Part shown: positions 41,023 through 50,314 of the stretch, piece by piece | How the letters are laid out: each line of letters begins with the position of its first letter | Numbering within the stretch: the first letter of the stretch is position 1 | DNA from: Methylobacterium currus | GTDB taxonomy: Bacteria > Pseudomonadota > Alphaproteobacteria > Rhizobiales > Beijerinckiaceae | DNA: 64,000 nucleotides | Direction of reading: 5' to 3' | NCBI RefSeq assembly: GCF_003058325.1 | Contig: NZ_CP028843.1 | Coordinates: 5,077,001 to 5,141,000 of the forward strand | Notes under the pieces: model-generated | Seen by the model: the letters and a program-made list of their open reading frames with translations, nothing else | The model's database searches: none | Told to the model about the DNA's origin: nothing | Program-made: the position numbers and the translations under genes

Positions 41023-42162
41023 TCATGGCTCGGGCCCGACATAGACCGCCCGCGGGCGGATCAGCCCGCCGGCCTGGCGCTGCTCGAGTCCCTGCGCGAT
41101 CCAGCCGACCGAGCGGCCGAGGGCGAACAGCCCGAAGGCGCTGCCCCGCCGCAGCCTGAGCCGTCGGCGCAGGGCCACGAGGGCGAAGTCGAGGGCGGGC
41201 TTCGCCCCGGTCAGCGCCTCGGCCGTCGCGGTGAACGCCCGCAGGCGCGGATCCTCCGCGAGGAGCGGCGCCAGGAGAGCGGCGGCCCGCGGATCGCCGG
41301 CGGGATAGAGCGGATGGCCGAAGCCCGGCAGTCGCGCACGGCCGGCGAGCTGGCCGCGCAGGGAGGCGGCCAGATCGGCCTCGTCGAGGGAGTCCCACAG
41401 GGTCTCCACCCGCGCGGTCATGCCGCCGTGGCGGCTGCCGCTGAGCGCCGCGAGGCCGCCGATCACCGCCGCGCGGAGGCTCGCCCCCGCCGAGGCGACG
41501 CAGCGCGCGGTGAAGCCCGAGGCGTTCAGCTCGTGATCGGCGCACAGGACCAGCGCCCGGCGCAAAGCGTCCGCCCCGGCCGGGTCGAGGCCCCAGGCCT
41601 CGGCACATTGTCGGTGGAGCGGCGCGGCGTCCGGGGCACCGCCGGTGAGGCAGGCGCCGAGCAGGCGGACCAGGGCACCGCTTCCCGCCGCGAGCCGGTC
41701 GGGATCCTGCTGCCAGGTCGCCGTCGGGTCGTCCTCCGTCGCGGCCGCGAAGGCGCCGAGCAGATCGCCGCCGCGCGGCTCGGTTCGGGGCATGTCCGGT
41801 CCGAAGGCGGCGGCCTGCGGCAGGTCCCAGAGCAGGGCCGCCACCTCCTCCAGGGCCGCGGTCTCGGCGAGCATCACGGCATCGATGCCGCGGTAGAAGA
41901 GGCGGCCGTCGCGGATCAGGGTCACGGCGGTCTCCATGACCGGCAGGCCCCAGTCGAGGGTGGCGCGGGCGACCTCCCGCGGACGCCGGCCGCGATGACG
42001 GGCCGCGGCGAGGCGGGCGACCGCCTCCGCCGCGTAGGCCCGCACCCGCGGGTCGGCGGTCGGATGCGCCTCGATCAGTCCGCGGCTGACATAGGCGTAG
42101 AGGGTCTGGCGGCTCACCCCGAGGCGGGCGGCCGCCTCGGCGGCGGTGAGGTAGACGGTCAC
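41023..42162 (-). CDS. Citrate synthase-family protein with N-terminal MerR-like HTH
   Basis: This is a 379-residue fusion. Residues 1-50 form an excisionase/MerR-type helix-turn-helix (LTAAEAAARLGVSRQTLYAY). The rest is a short citrate synthase fold with the catalytic triad visible as ADHELNAS (His), GFGHPLY (His) and PALDFALVAL (Asp). Such HTH-citrate synthases form a known but little-studied group and may make citrate, 2-methylcitrate or another CoA-derived acid. It is divergent from a CaiB/BaiF-type protein across 100 bp. The HTH suggests it may also bind DNA, perhaps its own promoter, which is not shown. Confidence 0.85.
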   Translation of the reverse strand: MTVYLTAAEAAARLGVSRQTLYAYVSRGLIEAHPTADPRVRAYAAEAVARLAAARHRGRRPREVARATLDWGLPVMETAVTLIRDGRLFYRGIDAVMLAETAALEEVAALLWDLPQAAAFGPDMPRTEPRGGDLLGAFAAATEDDPTATWQQDPDRLAAGSGALVRLLGACLTGGAPDAAPLHRQCAEAWGLDPAGADALRRALVLCADHELNASGFTARCVASAGASLRAAVIGGLAALSGSRHGGMTARVETLWDSLDEADLAASLRGQLAGRARLPGFGHPLYPAGDPRAAALLAPLLAEDPRLRAFTATAEALTGAKPALDFALVALRRRLRLRRGSAFGLFALGRSVGWIAQGLEQRQAGGLIRPRAVYVGPEP

Positions 42163-42262
42163 GGGGACTTCGCGGCCATGCGAGGTTGATTCACGTAATC
42201 AAGATTGACGATCTGACCCCTTCGGCGTGCTCCTGTCACCGAAAACGGACGAGGAGCGGACG

Positions 42263-43669
42263 ATGACGATCGGGGCCGGCAATCCAGCCTTCGCGGCGAT
42301 CCTGGATGCGATCCGGAGCGCCCTCGACATTGACGCCTCGGCGCCGGTGCGGGCGACCGGCGCGGGCGCCCTCCCCTCCCTCTTCCCGGTCAGCGACCTC
42401 GCGGCGGCCTCGGTCGCGGCGGCGGGTCTGGCGCTGGCCGAGCTGGTCGAGGCCCGCTTCGGCCGGCGGCCGCTCCCATCCTCTCGCGGTCCATCCCACG
42501 GCGTGACGGTCGACCGGCGCCTCGCCGCGTTCTGGTTCGCCCGCTCGCTTCACCCGCAAGGGTGGGACCTGCGGCCGCTCTGGGACCCCGTGGCCGGCGA
42601 CTACCGCACCGCCGACGGCTGGATCCGGCTCCACACCAACGCGCCGCATCACCGCGACGCCGCCCTGGCGGTGCTCGGCGCCCCGCCGGAGCGGGAGGCG
42701 GTGGCGCAGGCCGTGGCACGCTGGCGGGCGGACGATCTCGAGGGTGCCGTCGTCGCGGCCGGCGGCTGCGCCGCCGCGATGCGCTCGGCCGCGGCCTGGG
42801 CCGCCCATCCGCAGGGAGAGGCGGTGGCGCGCGAGCCCCTGATCGCCTGGGAGGCGGGCGGGGCCGGCGAGGCGGGCCTGTCGGGGGCCCAGGGAGACCG
42901 CCCCCTGGCGGGCCTCCGTGTCCTCGACCTGACGCGGGTGCTCGCCGGCCCGGTGGCGACCCGCTTCCTCGCCGGGTTCGGCGCCACGGTGCTGCGCCTC
43001 GATCCGCCGGGCTGGGAGGAGCCCGGCGTGGTGCCGGAAACCACGCTCGGCAAGGCCTGCGCCCGCCTCGACCTGAAGGATCCGGCCGGGCGGGCACGGT
43101 TCGAAGACCTGCTCGCGACGGCGGACGTGCTGGTCCATGGCTACCGGGCGGACGCCTTGGCAAGCCTCGGGCTCGACACGGTCGCCCGCGCCCGCCTGCG
43201 GCCGGGCCTGATCGATGTCGGCCTCGACGCCTATGGCTGGACCGGGCCGTGGCGGGCGCGGCGCGGCTTCGACAGCTTGGTCCAGATGAGCAGCGGCCTC
43301 GCCGAGGCCGGGATGGCCTGCGCCGGCGCAGACCGGCCGGTGCCGCTGCCCGTCCAGGCCCTCGACCACGCCACCGGATATCTGATGGCGGCCGCCTGCC
43401 TGCGCGGCTTGACCCGGCGCCTCGCCACGGGGCGGGGTTGCGTGGCACGCTTGTCCCTCGCCCGCACCGCCGCCCTCCTCGCCGCCGCGCCGGCGCCCCG
43501 CCCCGAGGAGCAACCCGCCGCTCCGGAGCGGGCCGATTTCGCCGAGGCGCCGGAGCCGACCGGCTGGGGACCCGCCCTGCGCCTGCATCCGCCCGTCGCC
43601 CTCGACGGCGTGCCGATGCGGTGGGACCGGCCCGCCGGCCCCCTCGGCGCCGCGGCGCCGGCCTGGTGA
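42263..43669 (+). CDS. CaiB/BaiF (class III) CoA-transferase family protein
   Basis: This is a 468-residue protein with an N-terminal extension (about 1-200, including a partial family-like segment WFARSLHPQGWDLRPLWDP) and a C-terminal CaiB/BaiF core. The core begins LAGLRVLDLTRVLAGPVATRFLAGFGATVLRLD and includes DVLVHGYRADALASLGLD. The core is shorter than in formyl-CoA transferase, so catalytic competence is uncertain. GAGGAGCGG lies 6 bases before the ATG at 42263. The divergent HTH-citrate synthase suggests a shared regulon handling an organic acid CoA ester. Confidence 0.8.
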   Translation: MTIGAGNPAFAAILDAIRSALDIDASAPVRATGAGALPSLFPVSDLAAASVAAAGLALAELVEARFGRRPLPSSRGPSHGVTVDRRLAAFWFARSLHPQGWDLRPLWDPVAGDYRTADGWIRLHTNAPHHRDAALAVLGAPPEREAVAQAVARWRADDLEGAVVAAGGCAAAMRSAAAWAAHPQGEAVAREPLIAWEAGGAGEAGLSGAQGDRPLAGLRVLDLTRVLAGPVATRFLAGFGATVLRLDPPGWEEPGVVPETTLGKACARLDLKDPAGRARFEDLLATADVLVHGYRADALASLGLDTVARARLRPGLIDVGLDAYGWTGPWRARRGFDSLVQMSSGLAEAGMACAGADRPVPLPVQALDHATGYLMAAACLRGLTRRLATGRGCVARLSLARTAALLAAAPAPRPEEQPAAPERADFAEAPEPTGWGPALRLHPPVALDGVPMRWDRPAGPLGAAAPAW

Positions 43670-43746
43670 GGAACAGGGCCAGTCATCCGCAATCCCCCCC
43701 AGGAAAGCCGCGACCACAACAAGCACGACCATCCGGGGCAGGGCTG

Positions 43747-44730
43747 TCACCGCCGCCCCGTCGACCCCCGGGCGATCAGCCGCCCGCTCAGCACCACCTT
43801 GCGCACCGGCTGGCCCGGATTCTTCAACCGGTCGAACAGGAGCCCGATCGCCTGGGCGCCGATCTCGGCCACGGGCTGCTCGATCACCGTCAGGCCGGGC
43901 TCGACCAGCTCGGTCCAGGGCTCGTTGTCGAAGCCCGCCAGCGCGATCCCGCCGGGCCAGGCGACGCCCGCCGCGCGGGCCGCCCGCACCGCCCCCATCA
44001 GGATCAGGCCGTTCGAGACGATCAGGGCCTCAGGTACCCCCGGCTCGGCGAGCCAGCGCGCCACCTCGGCCTGCGCCGGCCCGGCGTCGGGCAGCACATG
44101 GCGCATCTGCGGCTCCAGCCCGTGCCGGCGCATCGCCGCGACATAGCCGTCGCGGCGCTCCTCGGCGGTCGAGCTGGTGGAGCCGAACAATCCGGCGATG
44201 CGGGAATAGCCCTGCTCCACCAGGTGGTCGACGAGGGCGGCGCCGGCCGCGACGTTGTCGAGCACCACCCCGTCATGGCCGCCCGGCGGGCCGGTGCGGT
44301 CGATGAGCACCAGGGGAAACGAAAACTCCTCCGGCCGCAGCCGCTCGGCGGTGCGGCGGGTCGGCGCGAAGACGACGCCGGTGACCCGCTCCTCCTGCAT
44401 CAGGCGCAGGTACAGGGCCTCGCGCTCGGCATCCTCGCCGGTGTTGCACAGGATCAGCCGCATCCCGGCCTGGTAAGCGGCATCCTCGACCGCCCGGCTG
44501 ACCGCCGTGAAGAACGGGTTGCGGATGTCGGCGACGATGAGCCCGATGGTCTGCGCGGATTGCGAGCGCAGGCGGCGGGCCGAGAGATTCGGCCGGTAGC
44601 CGGTCGCCCGCACCGCCGCCTCGACCTGCTCGCGCAGGGCGTCGCTGACCGGGCCCTTGCCCAAGGCCCGCGACACGGTCGCGGTGGAAACGCCCGCCGC
44701 GCGGGCGACGTCACGGATGCCGACAGCCAT
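43747..44730 (-). CDS. fruR: LacI-family fructose repressor (FruR-like)
   Basis: This 327-residue repressor has the N-terminal LacI helix-turn-helix IRDVARAAGVSTATVSRAL, a hinge helix LSARRLRSQSAQTIG, and a periplasmic-binding-protein-like sensor domain. It is divergent from fruB, with two palindromic operators between the genes; the nearer one overlaps its own translation start region, implying autoregulation. In this family fructose 1-phosphate or fructose 1,6-bisphosphate releases the repressor; the inducer here is inferred from the fru genes it faces. Confidence 0.88.
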   Translation of the reverse strand: MAVGIRDVARAAGVSTATVSRALGKGPVSDALREQVEAAVRATGYRPNLSARRLRSQSAQTIGLIVADIRNPFFTAVSRAVEDAAYQAGMRLILCNTGEDAEREALYLRLMQEERVTGVVFAPTRRTAERLRPEEFSFPLVLIDRTGPPGGHDGVVLDNVAAGAALVDHLVEQGYSRIAGLFGSTSSTAEERRDGYVAAMRRHGLEPQMRHVLPDAGPAQAEVARWLAEPGVPEALIVSNGLILMGAVRAARAAGVAWPGGIALAGFDNEPWTELVEPGLTVIEQPVAEIGAQAIGLLFDRLKNPGQPVRKVVLSGRLIARGSTGRR

Positions 44731-44736
44731 CGCCTC

Positions 44737-44748
44737 GAAAACGTTTTC
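44737..44748. promoter_or_regulatory. FruR operator 1 (proximal to fruR)
   Basis: GAAAACGTTTTC is a perfect 12-bp palindrome 7 bases upstream of the fruR start codon, sharing its core with the second operator. Confidence 0.75.
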
Positions 44749-44823
44749 AGATCCGACACATCCCTTGTGGCAGTCGGGCCCGCCGGTTGCAAGTCCTGAC
44801 AGTTGCCGGCCCCTGGCCCTAGA

Positions 44824-44852
44824 TTGACACAGACTATGAAAACGTTTTCATA
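44824..44852 (+). promoter_or_regulatory. fruB promoter overlapping FruR operator 2
   Basis: The -35 TTGACA and the -10 TTCATA are 17 bases apart. The perfect 18-bp palindrome TATGAAAACGTTTTCATA (44835-44852) covers the spacer and the whole -10 box, so bound repressor would block RNA polymerase. Operator centres are 101 bp apart, compatible with looping. Confidence 0.85.
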
Positions 44853-44895
44853 GGCACCAAGGAAAACCCGATCGCCTTCCGGGAGGAAGCCCGCC

Positions 44896-47442
44896 ATGCT
44901 CGCGTCGACACCGCCGCTGACGCCGCGCGTCCTGATCCGCACAGCCGCCGCCCCCGCGACCAAGGAGGCCGCGATCCGCGAGGCGGCCCAGCTCCTCGTC
45001 GCCGCCGGCTGCATCGATCCGGCCTACGAGGCCAGCATGCTGCGCCGGGAAGGGGTGGCGAACACCTATCTGGGCCACGGCGTGGTGATCCCGCACGGCA
45101 TGGTCGACGACCGCGCCCTGGTGCGCGAGAGCGGCCTCGCCGTGCTCCAGGTGCCGGGCGGCGTCGCCTGGCATGACGGGCAGGACGCCCATCTGGTGGT
45201 GGCGATCGCCGCCCAGTCCGACACCCACATCACGGTCCTGCGCCGCCTCACCCGCCTGATCCAGGACGAGGCCCGGCTGGAGCGCCTGCGCACCACGACG
45301 GAGGCGGCCGAGATCGCCGCGGCCTTGGCCGAGGAGGCCGCCGCCCCCGGCAGCGCCGGCCCCGCCGCCGACCTCGCCCAGAGCTTCGCCTGGACCATCG
45401 ATTATCCCACCGGCCTGCACGCCCGCCCGGCCTCCGCCTGGGTCGAGGCGGCCCGCGCCAGCCCCGCCCGGATCCAGGTCCGCCACGGCGCCGAGGTGGC
45501 GGATGCCAAGAACCTCATCGCGCTGCTCCGGCTCGGCCTGCGCGCCGGCGACGCGGTGGTGATCTCCGCCGAGGGCGACGACGCGCCCGCCCTTCTCGCC
45601 CGGCTCAAGGCCACGGTGACCGGTCTCTCCGCCGGCGAGAAGGCGGCTGCCGCCCGCGCGGCGGAGGCCGCCGCGAAGGCCGCCGCCCCGGTGGCGGGCT
45701 GGAACCCCGCCGAAACCTGTCAGGTGATTCCCGGCATCGGGGCGAGCCCGGGCCTCGCCATCGGGCCGATCCACGTGGTCGGTCCCACCGAGGTCGCGGT
45801 GCCGGACGAGCCTGAGCCGCTGACGCGTGGCGGCGACCGACTGCACGCGGCCCTGGAATCGACGGCGGCGCAGCTCCGGGCCCTCGCCGACGATACCGGC
45901 CGGCGCCTCGGCCAGGCCGATGCGGGAATCTTCAAGGCGCAAGCCGATCTCATCGCCGACACCGACCTGATCACGCTGGCCTGCCAGCTGATGGTCGAGG
46001 GCCACGGCGTGGCGTTCGCCTGGCACCAGGCGGTGGAGCGGATGGCCGGCCAGCTCTCGGCTCTCGGCAACCCGGTGCTGGCCGCCCGTGCGGCGGACCT
46101 GCGCGATGTCGGCCGCCGGGTACTGGCGCAGATCGACCCCGCGCTCCAGGCCGGCCACGCCCTTCCGGACCAGCCCTGCATCCTCGTCAGCACCGACCTC
46201 GCGCCCTCCGACACGGCCGGGCTCGACCCCGCCCGGGTGCTCGGGCTCGCGACCGCGCAGGGCGGTCCGACCTCCCACACCGCGATCCTCGCCCGCACCC
46301 TGGGCATCCCCTCGGTGGTGGCGGCCGGGCCCGGCCTGCTCGCCTTGAGTGCCGGCAGGACCGCGATCCTCGACGGCACCACGGGGCGGCTCTACGTCGA
46401 TCCGAGCGAGCGCGACCTCGCCTCGGCGCAGGCCTGGCGCGAGTCCCTGAGGGCGACGCAAGCTGCCGAGGCGCGCGAGCGCGGCCTGCCGGCCCGCACC
46501 CGCGACGGGCACGCCCTCGCCATCGGCGCCAACGTCAACACGCCCGATCAGGTGCCCTTCGCCCTGTCGCAGGGCGCCGAGGGCGTCGGCCTGATGCGCA
46601 CCGAGTTCCTGTTCCTGGAGCGCGGCGACACCCCGGACGAGGACGACCAGTACGCCACCTACCGGGCGATGCTGGAGGCGCTGGCCAGCCGCCCGCTGAT
46701 CGTGCGCGCCCTCGATATCGGCGGCGACAAGCAGGTGCCCCACCTCGCCCTGCCGAAGGAGGAGAATCCCTTCCTCGGCGTGCGCGGCGCCCGGCTGCTC
46801 CTGCGCCGGCCCGACCTGATGCAGCCGCAGCTGCGCGCCCTCTACCGCGCCGCGCGTGACGGCGTGCCGGCGGGTGCCCCGACGGGGAAGGACGCGCCGC
46901 TCTCGATCATGTTCCCGATGATCACCTCGGTGCCCGAGGTCCTGGCCCTGCGCGAGGCCTGCGAGCGGATCCGGGCCGAGATCGGCGCGCCGCAAGTCCC
47001 GCTCGGCATCATGATCGAGGTGCCGGCCGCGGCGATCCAGGCCGATGCCCTGGCGGCCCATTGCGACTTTTTCTCGATCGGCACCAACGACCTGACGCAG
47101 TACGCGCTGGCCATCGACCGCCAGAACACCGAGCTGGCGCCGGAGGTCGATTCGCTCCACCCGGCAGTCCTGCGCCTGGTGCGGATGACCTGCGAGGGGG
47201 CGGCCCGGCACGGGCGCTTCGTCGGCGTCTGCGGCGGCATCGCCGGCGACCCGTTCGGGGCGGGGCTCCTCGCGGGCCTCGGGGTGCACGAGCTCTCGAT
47301 GACCCCTCGCGACCTGCCGGCGGTGAAGGCGCGCCTGCGCGCCGCCTCCCTCGCCGCGCTGAAGGCGCTCGCCCTCGAGGCCTGCGCGCAGCCCGACGCC
47401 GCATCGGTGCGGGCCCTCGACCGTCCGGAGCCCCGCCGGTGA
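44896..47442 (+). CDS. fruB: Fructose PTS multiphosphoryl protein, EIIA-HPr-EI fusion
   Basis: This 848-residue cytoplasmic protein combines three phosphotransfer modules. EIIA-Fru occupies about 1-150, with phosphoryl His67 in GVVIPHGM. HPr occupies about 163-250, with His175 in TGLHARPAS. Enzyme I occupies about 275-840, with His461 in GGPTSHTAILAR and the PEP-binding GLMRTEFLFLER and NDLTQYAL motifs. It therefore carries phosphate from PEP all the way to FruA without separate general PTS proteins. GGGAGGAAG precedes the ATG. It overlaps fruK by 4 bp and is under FruR control. Confidence 0.95.
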   Translation: MLASTPPLTPRVLIRTAAAPATKEAAIREAAQLLVAAGCIDPAYEASMLRREGVANTYLGHGVVIPHGMVDDRALVRESGLAVLQVPGGVAWHDGQDAHLVVAIAAQSDTHITVLRRLTRLIQDEARLERLRTTTEAAEIAAALAEEAAAPGSAGPAADLAQSFAWTIDYPTGLHARPASAWVEAARASPARIQVRHGAEVADAKNLIALLRLGLRAGDAVVISAEGDDAPALLARLKATVTGLSAGEKAAAARAAEAAAKAAAPVAGWNPAETCQVIPGIGASPGLAIGPIHVVGPTEVAVPDEPEPLTRGGDRLHAALESTAAQLRALADDTGRRLGQADAGIFKAQADLIADTDLITLACQLMVEGHGVAFAWHQAVERMAGQLSALGNPVLAARAADLRDVGRRVLAQIDPALQAGHALPDQPCILVSTDLAPSDTAGLDPARVLGLATAQGGPTSHTAILARTLGIPSVVAAGPGLLALSAGRTAILDGTTGRLYVDPSERDLASAQAWRESLRATQAAEARERGLPARTRDGHALAIGANVNTPDQVPFALSQGAEGVGLMRTEFLFLERGDTPDEDDQYATYRAMLEALASRPLIVRALDIGGDKQVPHLALPKEENPFLGVRGARLLLRRPDLMQPQLRALYRAARDGVPAGAPTGKDAPLSIMFPMITSVPEVLALREACERIRAEIGAPQVPLGIMIEVPAAAIQADALAAHCDFFSIGTNDLTQYALAIDRQNTELAPEVDSLHPAVLRLVRMTCEGAARHGRFVGVCGGIAGDPFGAGLLAGLGVHELSMTPRDLPAVKARLRAASLAALKALALEACAQPDAASVRALDRPEPRR

Positions 47443-48380
47443 CCCGCGTCCTCACCCTGACCCTCAACCCGGCGATCGACCGGACGGTCACCCTCGACCG
47501 GCTGGAGCCGGGGGCGGTCCACCGCGCCCGCGCGATGCGGGACGATGCCGGCGGCAAGGGCCTCAACGTCGCGAGCTGCCTCGCCGATTGGGGAATTCCC
47601 GTCACCGCCGCCGGGGTTCTCGGCGCCGGCAACGCCGCCGCCTTCGAGGCCCTGTTCGCCGCCAAGGGCATCGAGGACCGCTGCGTCCGGGTGCCGGGGG
47701 AGACCCGCACCAACCTGAAGCTCGTCGATGCCGTCGGCACCACCGACGTCAACCTGCCGGGCCTGACCCTCGAGCCTTCGACCCTGCGGGCGGTGCGGGC
47801 CGGGCTGGCCGAAACGGCCGGCCCCGGCACGATCGCGGTGCTGGCCGGCAGCCTGCCGGCGGGGGCGGAACCCGGCCTCTATGCCGAACTCACGGCGGAG
47901 CTGAAGGAGCGGGGCGCGCGGGTGCTGCTCGACGCCTCCGGCCCGGCTCTGGCCGCCGCCCTCGCGGCCGGGACCCTGCCCGATGCGGTCAAGCCCAACC
48001 GGCACGAGCTGGAGGAATGGGCCGGCCGGCCCCTCCCCGCCCTCGCCGACGTGGTCGAGGCGGCCCAGGGCCTCGTGCGGCGCGGCATCCCGCTCGTGGT
48101 GGTGTCGCTCGGGGCGGAGGGCGCCGTGTTCGTGCGCGACGCGGGGGTGCTGCATGCGCTCCCTCCGGCGATGGCGGTGGCGAGCACCGTCGGAGCCGGC
48201 GACGCCCTGGTGGCCGGGCTGGTCGCGGGCCTCTGCGCAGGCTCGCGCCTCGCCGGCACCGCCCGCCTGGCCCTGGCCTTCGCGGCGGGCAAGCTGACCC
48301 GGGCGGGGGCCAACCTGCCGGGACGCGAGGCGGTCGAGGCGATTGCGGGAACGGTCGAGGTTCGCGCGCTGCCGTCTTGA
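47439..48380 (+). CDS. fruK: 1-phosphofructokinase
   Basis: This 313-residue PfkB-family kinase converts fructose 1-phosphate to fructose 1,6-bisphosphate. It has LTLTLNPAIDRTVTL at the N-terminus, the GGKGLNVA substrate motif, and the C-terminal STVGAGDALVAGLVAG with the catalytic Asp. The GTG start overlaps the fruB stop (GTGA), so translation is coupled. The middle gene of fruBKA; a very stable hairpin follows before fruA. Confidence 0.95.
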   Translation: MTRVLTLTLNPAIDRTVTLDRLEPGAVHRARAMRDDAGGKGLNVASCLADWGIPVTAAGVLGAGNAAAFEALFAAKGIEDRCVRVPGETRTNLKLVDAVGTTDVNLPGLTLEPSTLRAVRAGLAETAGPGTIAVLAGSLPAGAEPGLYAELTAELKERGARVLLDASGPALAAALAAGTLPDAVKPNRHELEEWAGRPLPALADVVEAAQGLVRRGIPLVVVSLGAEGAVFVRDAGVLHALPPAMAVASTVGAGDALVAGLVAGLCAGSRLAGTARLALAFAAGKLTRAGANLPGREAVEAIAGTVEVRALPS

Positions 48381-48395
48381 ATCCGACGAACACGA

Positions 48396-48432
48396 TCCCA
48401 CCCACGACCTCAGGATGAGGTCGTGGGTGGGA
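48396..48432. repeat. Perfect 17-bp intercistronic hairpin between fruK and fruA
   Basis: Both arms (48396-48412 and 48416-48432) pair fully around a GGA loop, with no T-run. Its centre ACCTCAGGATGAGGT also occurs at 56396-56410, so it is part of a dispersed palindrome family. It could lower fruA expression or stabilise the fruBK transcript. Confidence 0.75.
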
Positions 48433-48504
48433 TGGACTGAATCATTTCAGGTCGCTCGAAGACTGCGTCATCCGGCAATCAACAAACCCCAGGAGGAACA
48501 TCCC

Positions 48505-50226
48505 ATGACCCACTTGGTGGCCGTCGTCGGGGGCGGCGATCTCAGCACCCATGCGGTGCTGGCGGCCGAGGCCCTGCGCCGGGCGGCGGGGCGGCGCAAC
48601 CAGCGCCTGGACCTCGAACTCCGCGGCCGCGGCGCGACCGGCGCTTCCTTGAGCGAGGGGGCGATCCGGGGCGCCGACGCGGTGCTCCTCGTCGGCACCG
48701 GGGATCTCGGCGAGGGCCGCTTCGGGGCTTTGCGCCGGGCCGAGGCCGCGATCGAGGACGTGCTCACCGACGTCGACGGGGTGATCGACCGGGCGCTCGC
48801 CGGCAGGAATCCAGGCCGCGACCCCGGCGCTGCGCCGGGCGAGAGCGGCACCGCGCGCATCGTCGCCATCACCTCCTGCCCGACCGGCATCGCCCACACC
48901 TTCATGGCGGCGGAAGGCATCCAGGCCGCCGCGCAGGCGCTGGGCCACGCGGTGCGGGTCGAGACGCAAGGCTCGGTCGGCGCCCGCGACGCGCTCACGC
49001 CGGAGGAGATCGCAGCGGCCGACATCGTGCTGATCGCCGCCGATACCGGGGTCGATCGCTCGCGCTTTTCCGGCAAGCGGGTCTACGCCACCACCACCAA
49101 GGCGGCGATTCGCGACGGCAGGGGCCTGATCGCCACCGCCCTGAAGGATGCCGAGCTGCAGGGCGAGGCGGCGACCGAATCCGGCCCCGCCCGACCGGCC
49201 GCTGCCGAGAAGAAGGCCGGCGCCTACAAGCACCTGATGACCGGCGTGTCGTTCATGCTGCCCTTCGTGGTGGCGGGCGGCCTGCTGATCGCGCTGGCCT
49301 TCGCCTTCGGGGGCATCGACGCGATGTCGCCGGAGAACAAGGGGACGCTCGGCTTCGCGCTGGGCGAGATCGGCGCCAAGGCGGCCTTCGCGCTGATCGT
49401 GCCGGCGCTCGCCGGCTACATCGCCTACTCGATCGCCGACCGGCCCGGCATCGCGCCGGGCATGATCGGCGGCATGCTGGCGGCCAGCCTCAATGCGGGC
49501 TTCCTCGGCGGCATCGTGGCGGGCTTCGTCGCCGGCACCACGGTCTCGTTCCTCAGCAGCCGCATCCGCCTGCCGAAGAACCTGGAGGGCCTGAAGCCCG
49601 TCCTGATCCTGCCGCTGCTCGGCACCCTGGTGACCGGACTCCTGATGGTCTACGTCGTCGGCGTGCCGGTGGCGGCGCTGCTGGCGGCGCTCACCGGCTG
49701 GCTCAAGGGCATGCAGGGCGCGAGCGCGCTGCTGCTCGGCCTGATCCTCGGCGCCATGATGGCGGTCGACATGGGCGGGCCGATCAACAAGGCGGCCTAC
49801 GCCTCCTCCGCCGCCCTGATCTCCTCGGGCATCTACGCCCCGATGGCCGCCGTGATGCTCGCCGGCATGACCCCGCCGCTCGGCATCGCGCTCGCCACCC
49901 GGCTCTTCCCCGGCCGCTTCAGCGCGGCGGAGCGCGAGGCCGGCAGCGCCGCGGCGGTGCTGGGTGCGGCCTTCATCACCGAGGGCGCGATCCCCTTCGC
50001 CGCCGCCGATCCGCTGCGGGTGATCCCGGCCCTGGTCGCCGGCTCGGCGGCGGCCGGCGCCCTGTCGATGACCCTCGGAGTCGCGCTCCGCGTCCCTCAT
50101 GGCGGGCTGTTCGTGCTGCCGATCCCGAACGCCATCACCCCGGTGCTGGGCGCCGTCGCGGCCCTCGTCGCCGGCACCGCGATCACCGCCTTGCTGGTGG
50201 GCGTGTTCAAGAAGCGGGCGGCCTGA
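48505..50226 (+). CDS. fruA: Fructose PTS permease EIIB'BC
   Basis: This is a 573-residue membrane component. The degenerate N-terminal EIIB' domain (about 1-100) lacks a catalytic Cys. The active EIIB (about 117-215) carries Cys125 in ITSCPTGIAHTFMAAE. EIIC (about 235-570) has several membrane helices, with the substrate-binding region GPINKAAYASS and FITEGAIPFAAADP. It imports fructose as fructose 1-phosphate. AGGAGGA lies 8 bases before the ATG. It ends the fruBKA operon. Confidence 0.95.
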   Translation: MTHLVAVVGGGDLSTHAVLAAEALRRAAGRRNQRLDLELRGRGATGASLSEGAIRGADAVLLVGTGDLGEGRFGALRRAEAAIEDVLTDVDGVIDRALAGRNPGRDPGAAPGESGTARIVAITSCPTGIAHTFMAAEGIQAAAQALGHAVRVETQGSVGARDALTPEEIAAADIVLIAADTGVDRSRFSGKRVYATTTKAAIRDGRGLIATALKDAELQGEAATESGPARPAAAEKKAGAYKHLMTGVSFMLPFVVAGGLLIALAFAFGGIDAMSPENKGTLGFALGEIGAKAAFALIVPALAGYIAYSIADRPGIAPGMIGGMLAASLNAGFLGGIVAGFVAGTTVSFLSSRIRLPKNLEGLKPVLILPLLGTLVTGLLMVYVVGVPVAALLAALTGWLKGMQGASALLLGLILGAMMAVDMGGPINKAAYASSAALISSGIYAPMAAVMLAGMTPPLGIALATRLFPGRFSAAEREAGSAAAVLGAAFITEGAIPFAAADPLRVIPALVAGSAAAGALSMTLGVALRVPHGGLFVLPIPNAITPVLGAVAALVAGTAITALLVGVFKKRAA

Positions 50227-50314
50227 GCGGCGGATTTCCCGGTGGCGGCGATCCGGAGCGGGTCCCGACCACCCGGCTCGCCGCCGCCCGCCGCGCGTCC
50301 GTCAGTGACGGGCC

